Assembly (NCBI RefSeq): GCF_040954835.1
Contig: NC_090716.1
Span: forward strand, 1,847,605 to 1,911,604
DNA: 64,000 bases
Reading direction: 5' to 3'
From: Lepisosteus oculatus
Lineage: Eukaryota > Chordata > Actinopteri > Semionotiformes > Lepisosteidae
Notes under the pieces: generated by a model
The model's database searches: none
Told to the model about the DNA's origin: nothing
The model's input: only the letters and a program-made list of their open reading frames with translations
Position numbers and translations under genes: made by a program
Part shown: positions 56,513-64,000 of the stretch, piece after piece
Position numbering within the stretch: position 1 is the first letter of the stretch
Layout of the letters: each line of letters begins with the position of its first letter

Positions 56513-59500
56513 CCAAAGGGACACAACTAAGCCAAGTGACCTCACCCTGAGTCGGCTGTCGTGCCATAGCCACAACCTTCAAATGCACACTGCTTTGTAC
56601 GGCATTAGTGTTTATACACCCGGATTTATAGATTCAGTATTTTTATTAAATTCTATGTAATACTTCAGCAAGGGGGGGGTTCACGTGGGGTGAAGCTGAG
56701 CTGATCTCTGGACTGCTCGAACCCCGGACGGGGCGCTGGTCCGTCACGGAGAGACGCGAAGACGGGGACCGAGCCAGTCGAGCCCAGGGAAACGTGCAGA
56801 CTCCACACAGACTGGAACACGTGTTGTGGTGTCTGCAGACTGCAGCGCTGAAGGGAACAATCGCTGTCACTGCGGGGAGCAGCTGCACGGCGCGAGAGTA
56901 CTTTTTCTATACCGGAAAAAAAAAAGCCGGAGGTACCCAGGGACAGCAGGGAATGTCCTTTTTTTCCAGTGAAGACCCAGCTGTGTGCGGTGCGTGTCAA
57001 CCCCTTGTTTACAGCCAGAGGAATCACGGCCTGAGAACCCCCCCCCCAGCTGGGCCCACATCCAGGGGCTTTCCTGAGCGCCGAGGCTAGAGGCAGAGAG
57101 CCTTCCCCTCCCACCTGAGCCCTCCTCCCGCCCCAGTGAGCTCTTCCCGGCCCACGCTATCCCATCTACCTCAGACAGCCCGGAGATCGCTGGAGGAAAT
57201 CAGCATCCACAGAAAATTCAGAAGCCGACATCCAGGAATTTCAAAAATCAACCCCCCCCCCCCAAAATAAAGAGGTCTTTCCCAGTGTTTCAAGAGGTGT
57301 TGACGCACGTTGGAGATCTGAGAGGCCTGAGGCAGCTGCGAAGAGCTGGCCTTCGTAGGGGGTGAGCTGATATCCCTGTTATTGGGTCTGTCAGCGGCCT
57401 GCTGCTTTTTAATGCAACAGCCAGTGTTCAGTCACCGGTCCCTCCCAGTTTCCCATCTGCTCCCCTTCCTTTAGCGCACTGGGAGAACGAGGACCTCTTC
57501 CGTCAGACCCAACGGGAGAGTTCCCGGATTGAGGCGCGACTGAGGTCCGGAGCCTGCCTGCTGTTGGTTTGAAATCGTGTTTTAAAGCCCCCGGGGGCAC
57601 AGCCTGGGAGTCCAGGTCCGCAGGGCTGTTGCGGCCCCCGAGATCGGCCCTCGAGGCGGATCGTGCCTGCACTCTGCCAGCTGGCAGGCGCAGGAGAGGC
57701 GGCTCGTCTTTGAACCAGCCTGACTCCGGAGCCTCACGAGCTCCCTGCCGGAGTGTCGCTATGGCGATGACGCGCAGGCTTGTGCTCTGAAGTCGGGCCC
57801 AGGCCCGGGCCCAGGGGAGATCTGTACAGCTGCACCCCCCTGCGAGGTGGAGCCCCGTTCCCATCTCTCCGGCTGCTGCTGAGGGGCATGTGGTATCTAT
57901 CCCCCCCCCCCCACCTCCCTCTCGCTGGGTTCCTGTATAATCTTCGGCTCCTGGAATCTGGAGCTGAAGGTTACAGGATCGCCAGCGTCCCCATCGGATC
58001 TATAAATCAGGCAGAAGAGCAACAGCAGCCCTGGGATGTTTAGCTCGGCGGTTCTGGTGTTCAGGTGCGGCTGGCGCTGGTCGTTACAGGTAGAGGTGTA
58101 GGTATAGTCAGGCCTTCGCCCCAGCGGGGACAACGGCCCGTTCGCCCCTGCCAGCGCCTCGGGGGTTAAGCCAGGCCGCGGCGCCCGCCCGTGCGCTTTG
58201 CTAACACCACGCGGGAAGATGGGAGCCATGGCAACCACACGCAGCTTCCAAATCATCGGCGTCTCCTCCGTTTGACTTCTGCGCCCCCCCTGCCCCCCCT
58301 CCGTTCCTGCAAGGCGGGCTGCGGCCGTCCGCGAGCAGAGGGCGGGGCGGGATCGGCGCTCCGCGCGTGCGTTTACAGGCGGGGACGTCGCTCGACCGGT
58401 CGATCGGCGATGCAGCTCACACACACCCACACCCCCCCCGGGCCAGCGGTCAAGGTGAGGCCTGGCGCCCGGCCCGGCGGGGGAGGGCTTCGACCCGGGT
58501 TCGAGAGGGGTTCCGCCGCCGGCTGGCAGGGGACGGCCCTGCTGAGCGAGGTCCCTGGTTCGCTCGGCCCCCTCCGTGCGGGAGTTCAGCCCCCCCGGAA
58601 GGCTCCCGCCAGACGCCACGGGCCCAGCCCCCCCCCGTCCCTGGCTGTTCTCGCCGGTCTGCGCCCATCAGCTCCAGCGGGGTGGTCTTGGCTCCTGCGC
58701 GGATTCAAATCCGGGTGTGGGGGGCGGGGGGGTCAAGGCGCAGAGTTTGTTCCCAGGTGTCCCAGAAGGGAGCTGGGATTCGGGGGTTCGGGGTTACCCG
58801 GACAGTAGCGGCGGTCCCCCAGGCAGGTGGGGGTGAGGGTCTTCCCCGAGCCGGCAGGGTGCTGCAGCGGGAGGGCGGCCTGCCTGCACAGCGCAGGAAC
58901 GGGGTGCCGCAAGCCTGCCGAGAATTTCACAGCCCCGTCTGTTTTCCCATCGCCGGCATCCAGATCCCGCGGTCTGGCGTTCTGTCGGACAGTATGGGCC
59001 GGGGGGATGGGAGGGGGGCTCAGTTCTCTCGCTCCTCCGCCGCGGCACCTGGGAGGCAGGAACACTGGGTCACCCTTGAGAGGGGAGAGCTGTTGCGTTG
59101 CCGTGGCAACGGGCAGCACTGTTAGGCAACCGGGTTGCCATGGCACTCGCCTCCTCCCCCCCCGGCAACCCTGGCCAGCCCGGACCTCAGTGCGCAGAGC
59201 GGCGTCGGCCCGGCCCGGCCCGGCTGGGGGGGGATCTGGGAGCAGCAGGATGCAGAGCAGCGCTGTGCACTACGTGCAGTGTCTACTGATGTGGCGGTCT
59301 GCTGCCTTGCCACACAAAGGCATGGGCGCATGGCGGAGGATATCGATTAGCAGGGTTCTGTTTCCGCTGAGCTCCCAGCTGCTCGGCCCCTTGTCCCGAA
59401 GGATTTTGGGCCTGGGGGGGCTGGATGTTTTTCTCTGTCACAGTAAACTTGATTGCACGATGTGCAAAGAGGGTATACTATCACAAACCCTACGATCTCT

Positions 59501-60319
59501 TCTACGTTACAGAACAAGAGTCTTGAAAGGGGAGCTTGTCGTTTTTCAGTCTGTGCAAGGGGATCTGCGATATAGGGGTCCCCCCAAGCCCTCACGCTGG
59601 CTGTTCCATGTCCCTTTTCCCTGTCCGGGCTCCGGAACTGACGAGCTGATCCACACCTGGGTGGCTCGTGCTGGAAACTCTGATCCAGACAAAATCAGAC
59701 CAAACCGTCTGGGGTACCGGGGTTTGCTCAGACTTGGGGTGGGAGGGGTCGCAGAATGTGACTGACTCCTTATTTTTGTCATGAGGGGACACTGTCGCGC
59801 AGTTTGAAGTGGGGGGGGGGTCCTGGCTTTCTTTTTGTCTCCCCGTCTCCCATGAGCCCCCTTGACCGCACGACTCCAGGTCACCCATTAACGGCGCTGC
59901 CCGCTCACTAATTCCGCCGCTAATTGGCAGGCGGGGCTGGGTAATTGCTCTGGTATGGCTCGGCAGCGAACGCTGGCCTCGGGGGGCTTCTCGGGAATGT
60001 GTGCTGCTGCAGCCCCTGATCAGAGAGAATTATTGGCGTGTGTGTGCGTGCGTGCTCGGCTCGGGTTTCTGTGATTGGTGCAGCTCAATGAAAAACATCA
60101 CCTCCCCCCTTCCTCTCTCCCTCACACAGGCTCTCTCTCTCTCTCTCATTTCCTGAGGCAGCCCAGCGCCCCCCCGAGACACCTCCGCTCCATTCACTGC
60201 GCTGGTGTCTGAGTGAGCGCAGGCTGTGGGCCTGGGGGGGTCGCAGGAAGCCGAGGGCGGTTTTAAGTTCGCATCAGGTTTGCAGCTGCTGGTCACTTTC
60301 TACTCTGGAGTGGCAGGGC
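56513..60319. other. GC-rich unassigned part of sergef intron 10
   Basis: CpG-rich especially at 58100-59250, with several homopolymer C and G runs. No exon recognised. The one distinct signal is the X-box-like pair at 59097-59147. Confidence 0.4.
59097..59147. promoter_or_regulatory. Two RFX X-box-like sites
   Basis: GTTGCCGTGGCAAC at 59097-59110 fits the X-box form GTNRCC, 0-3 bases, RGYAAC exactly. GTTGCCATGGCACT at 59134-59147 is a near match, and GGCAACCGGGTTGCC (59125-59139) lies between them. RFX factors bind such sites, mostly at ciliary gene promoters. The region is CpG-rich. Function here is inference. Confidence 0.5.
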
Positions 60320-60712
60320 AGCACTGCCCCTGCTGACCACACTGACCTTGCTGCCCGCACTGACCCCTGTTGACCCCACTGCCCACACTGCCCCTGCTGA
60401 CCACACTGATCACACTGACCCTGCTGCCCACACTGACCACACTGCCCCTGCTGACCACACTGCCCACACTGACCCTGCTGCCCACACTGACCACACTGCC
60501 CCTGCTGACCACACTGCCCACACTGACCCCACTGCCCACACTGATCCTGCTGCCCACACTGACCACACTGACCACACTGCCCCTGCTGACCCCACTGTCC
60601 ACACTGATCCTGCTGCCCACACTGCCCACACTGCCCACACTGACTCTGCTGCCCACGCTGCCCACACTGCCCACACTGACTCTGCTGCCCCTGCTGACCC
60701 CACTGCCCACAC
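60320..60712. repeat. Minisatellite of CCCACACTGACC and CCCCTGCTGACC units
   Basis: Short 9-12-bp units (CACACTGAC, CACACTGCC, CCCTGCTGA) arranged in larger blocks of about 50-60 bp. Open in several frames; no coding support. Confidence 0.95.
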
Positions 60713-61640
60713 CCGGCCGCCCAGCCCCAGGGGCTGCTGTCACGACTGCAGAGGGTTGACTTCAATCAGCGAGTGGCGTCAGCAGCGCAGCAGCGACCTG
60801 CGTCTGTCCGGTTTGTCGCTGTGTCGAGGGCCGGAGACCAGTGGCAGTTTTAGAGCAGCTTGACAGACTGCCTTTAGAGAAGGCTGTGACTCGACTGACC
60901 TGAGTTTGGATTAGGCTCTCCGCTGTCCACTTTCTGTGTCCAACATGTCTTGTGCGTGCATACGTTATGGGAATGAGTGGCCCTCAGCAGTGAGGACTTC
61001 ACAAAGCTTTGAAAGAAGGACAGTCAGAAGAAACTTTGAATCTTTTAATAATTGAATGACATGTGCTTATAATGCTACAGTCAGCAGTTGTGCTAGGGAT
61101 AGGGGCTTATATGTAGCTCTTCTATGAAATTCCTTTCAAGGTTATGGTGTGTTTTTCTTAAGAGTGAGTATGTGTTTACGAAGACAACCCATCGATTTAG
61201 GTGCCCGGTTATTGTTCTTCTCCTGTGCTTTTTCAGATGGCTCAGCCTTCTCTTCCGGTTGGGGGTCCGTTTACTCATGTCCAGTCTTTTCCAAGCCTCT
61301 TCTCTGCCCTTCTTATCCGGGGAATGGGTGGCCAACCCCCCCAGAGACATTGCCTTAGCTTGCCTGTACCCCCACCTCAAGGTGATTTAAAGAAAACGGA
61401 GGAACGACAAGGAGTAGAGAGGAATGTTGGGTCTGGTCTGTGTTTCGAGCTCAGAGAGGGCCGTGGGGTCACTGGGACAGAATGAATAAACAGATACAGG
61501 GCGGGGCAGACAGACAGAGAGATCTGTGGTCACGAATATAAGGATAGATAAAAAGATACATATGTAGACATGAATGAATAAATACAAAGCCGAGTGGGTA
61601 GATCGAGAAATGTGACTATATGGATAAAGAGGTACATGTG
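60713..61640. other. Unassigned DNA before the terminal satellite
   Basis: No exon or known repeat recognised. From about 61480 the sequence becomes rich in GATA/GAATAAA-like strings and grades into the terminal array. Confidence 0.4.
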
Positions 61641-64000
61641 TACACATGAATGAATATTTAGATGTACAGATACAGTGTATAGAGAGGAATGAGTGTTCAG
61701 CTGGACTGATTACAATATAGATATATATGAATAAAGAGGTACATGTATAGACAGGAATGAGTGTTCAGCTGGACTGATTACAATATAGATATATATGAAT
61801 AAAGAGGTACATGTATAGACAGGAATGAGTGTTCAGCTGGACTGATTACAATATAGATATATATGAATAAAGAGGTACATGTATAGACAGGAATGAGTGT
61901 TCAGCTGGGCTGATTACAATATAGATATATATGAATAAAGAGGTACATGTATAGACAGGAATGAGTGTTCAGCTGGGCTGATTACAATATAGATATATAT
62001 GAATAAAGAGGTACATGTATAGACAGGAATGAGTGTTCAGCTGGACTGATTACAATATAGATATATATGAATAAAGAGGTACATGTATAGACAGGAATGA
62101 GTGTTCAGCTGGGCTGATTACAATATAGATACATGTGAATAAAGAGGTACATGTATAGACAGGAATGAGTGTTCAGCTGGACTGATTACAATATAGATAC
62201 ATATGAATAAAGAGGTACATGTTTAGACAGGAATGAGTGTTCAGCTGGGCTGATTACAATATAGATACATATGAATAAAGAGGTACATGTATAGACAGGA
62301 ATGAGTGTTCAGCTGGACTGATTACAATATAGATATATATGAATAAAGAGGTACATGTATAGACAGGAATGTGTGTTCAGCTGGACTGATTACTATATAT
62401 GAATAAAGAGGTACATGTATAGACAGGAATGAGTGTTCAGCTGGGCTGATTACAATATAGATAAATATGAATAAAGAGGTACATGTATAGACAGGAATGA
62501 GTGTTCAGCTGGACTGATTACAATATAGATATATATGAATAAAGAGGTACATGTATAGACGGGAATGAGTGTTCAGCTGGGCTGATTACAATATAGATAT
62601 ATATGAATAAAGAGGTACATGTATAGACAGGAATGAGTGTTCAGCTGGACTGATTACAATATAGATATATATGAATAAAGAGGTACATGTATAGACAGGA
62701 ATGTGTGTTCAGCTGGACTGATTACTATATATGAATAAAGAGGTACATGTATAGACAGGAATGTGTGTTCAGCTGGACTGATTACTATATATGAATAAAG
62801 AGGTACATGTATAGACAGGAATGAGAGTTCAGCTGGACTGATTACAATATAGATATATATATGAATAAAGAGGTACATGTATAGACAGGAATGAGTGTTC
62901 AGCTGGACTGATTATATATATATGAATAAAGAGGTACATGTATAGACAGGAATGAGAGTTCAGCTGGACTGATTACAATATAGATATATATATATGAATA
63001 AAGAGGTACATGTATAGACAGGAATGAGTGTTCAGCTGGGCTGATTACAATATAGATACATATGAATAAAGAGGTACATGTATAGACAGGAATGAGTGTT
63101 CAGCTGGGCTGATTACAATATAGATACATATGAATAAAGAGGTACATGTATAGACAGGAATGAGTGTTCAGCTGGGCTGATTACAATATAGATACATATG
63201 AATAAAGAGGTACATGTATAGACAGGAATGAGTGTTCAGCTGGACTGATTACAAAATAGATACATATGAATAAAGAGGTACATGTATAGACAGGAATGAG
63301 TGTTCAGCTGGGCTGATTACAATATAGATATATATGAATAAAGAGGTACATGTATAGACAGGAATGAGTGTTCAGCTGGACTGATTACAATATAGATATA
63401 TATGAATAAAGAGGTACATGTATAGACAGGAATGAGTGTTCAGCTGGGCTGATTACAATATAGATACATATGAATAAAGAGGTACATGTATAGACAGGAA
63501 TGAGTGTTCAGCTGGGCTGATTACAATATAGATATATATGAATAAAGAGGTACATGTATAGACAGGAATGAGTGTTCAGCTGGGCTGATTACAATATAGA
63601 TATATATGAATAAAGAGGTACATGTATAGACAGGAATGAGTGTTCAGCTGGACTGATTACAATATAGATATATATGAATAAAGAGGTACATGTATAGACG
63701 GGAATGAGTGTTCAGCTGGGCTGATTACAATATAGATATATATGAATAAAGAGGTACATGTATAGACGGGAATGAGTGTTCAGCTGGGCTGATTACAATA
63801 TAGATACATGTGAATAAAGAGGTACATGTATAGACAGGAATGAGTGTTCAGCTGGACTGATTACAATATAGATACATATGAATAAAGAGGTACATGTTTA
63901 GACAGGAATGAGTGTTCAACTGGGCTGATTACAATATAGATACATATGAATAAAGAGGTACATGTATAGACAGGAATGAGTGTTCAGCTGGACTGATTAC
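61640..64000. repeat. 68-bp AT-rich satellite, ~34 copies, continues past window
   Basis: Unit TAGACAGGAATGAGTGTTCA, GCTGGACTGATTACAATATA, GATATATATGAATAAAGAGG, TACATGTA. Main variants: GGACTG/GGGCTG, TATATATG/TACATATG, and a deletion of ACAATATAGATA. The left edge (61640-61690) is degenerate. Every unit holds an AATAAA hexamer on the + strand. Confidence 0.98.

Noticed and set aside
49515..64000. Last exon of sergef inside the window
   Set aside because: Searched for the next blade motif (SWGWNEHG, GCGAGHSLAL type) on the + strand and found nothing convincing.

Overview
The window is vertebrate nuclear DNA, most likely from a ray-finned fish. The evidence is two intron-rich genes on the + strand, GT/AG introns, tRNA- and 5S-derived SINEs, L2-like and other LINE fragments, and an unusually heavy load of minisatellites. 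The species cannot be named from the sequence; a gar- or bowfin-like fish is only a guess.

Gene 1 is a complete tph1 (tryptophan hydroxylase 1). Eleven coding exons run from 14961 to 29183 and join in phase to a 481-residue protein. The iron ligands (His309, His314, Glu354), the ACT-type regulatory domain and the C-terminal tetramerisation helix are all present. A TATA-like box lies 77 bp upstream of the start codon, and an ATTAAA poly(A) signal lies about 690 bp after the stop. Gene 2 is sergef (RCC1-family, secretion-regulating guanine nucleotide exchange factor). Ten exons run from 32084 to 49514 and encode 335 residues; the last exon or exons lie beyond the window. The tph1-sergef order and shared orientation match human chromosome 11p15 (established synteny). 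The two genes have no obvious functional link beyond being neighbours.

Layout: 1-14.9 kb is upstream DNA with no recognised gene, and holds four large arrays (2.1-3.0, 3.8-7.3, 9.6-9.9 and 10.0-10.9 kb), SINEs and a CpG-rich stretch. 15-29.2 kb is tph1, with arrays in introns 1, 3 and 4. 29.9-32.0 kb is the intergenic gap, with two SINEs. 32-49.5 kb is sergef, with a 1.7-kb array of 42-bp units in intron 1, a LINE-interrupted array in intron 4, and further arrays in intron 9. 49.5-64 kb is sergef intron 10, with several arrays, ending in a 68-bp AT-rich satellite that runs off the window edge. By my count about 16 kb (a quarter of the window) is tandem repeat.

The most notable observation is that several arrays coincide with working splice sites. 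The tph1 exon 3 donor is the first copy of a 0.9-kb array that also contains copies of the exon's last coding bases. The sergef exon 5 acceptor and its first coding bases are the last copy of an array of about 19 acceptor-like units. The sergef exon 4 acceptor ends a 117-bp pyrimidine array. The tph1 exon 3 acceptor lies within about 30 bp of a LINE 3' end. No bacterial, viral, CRISPR or toxin system is present.
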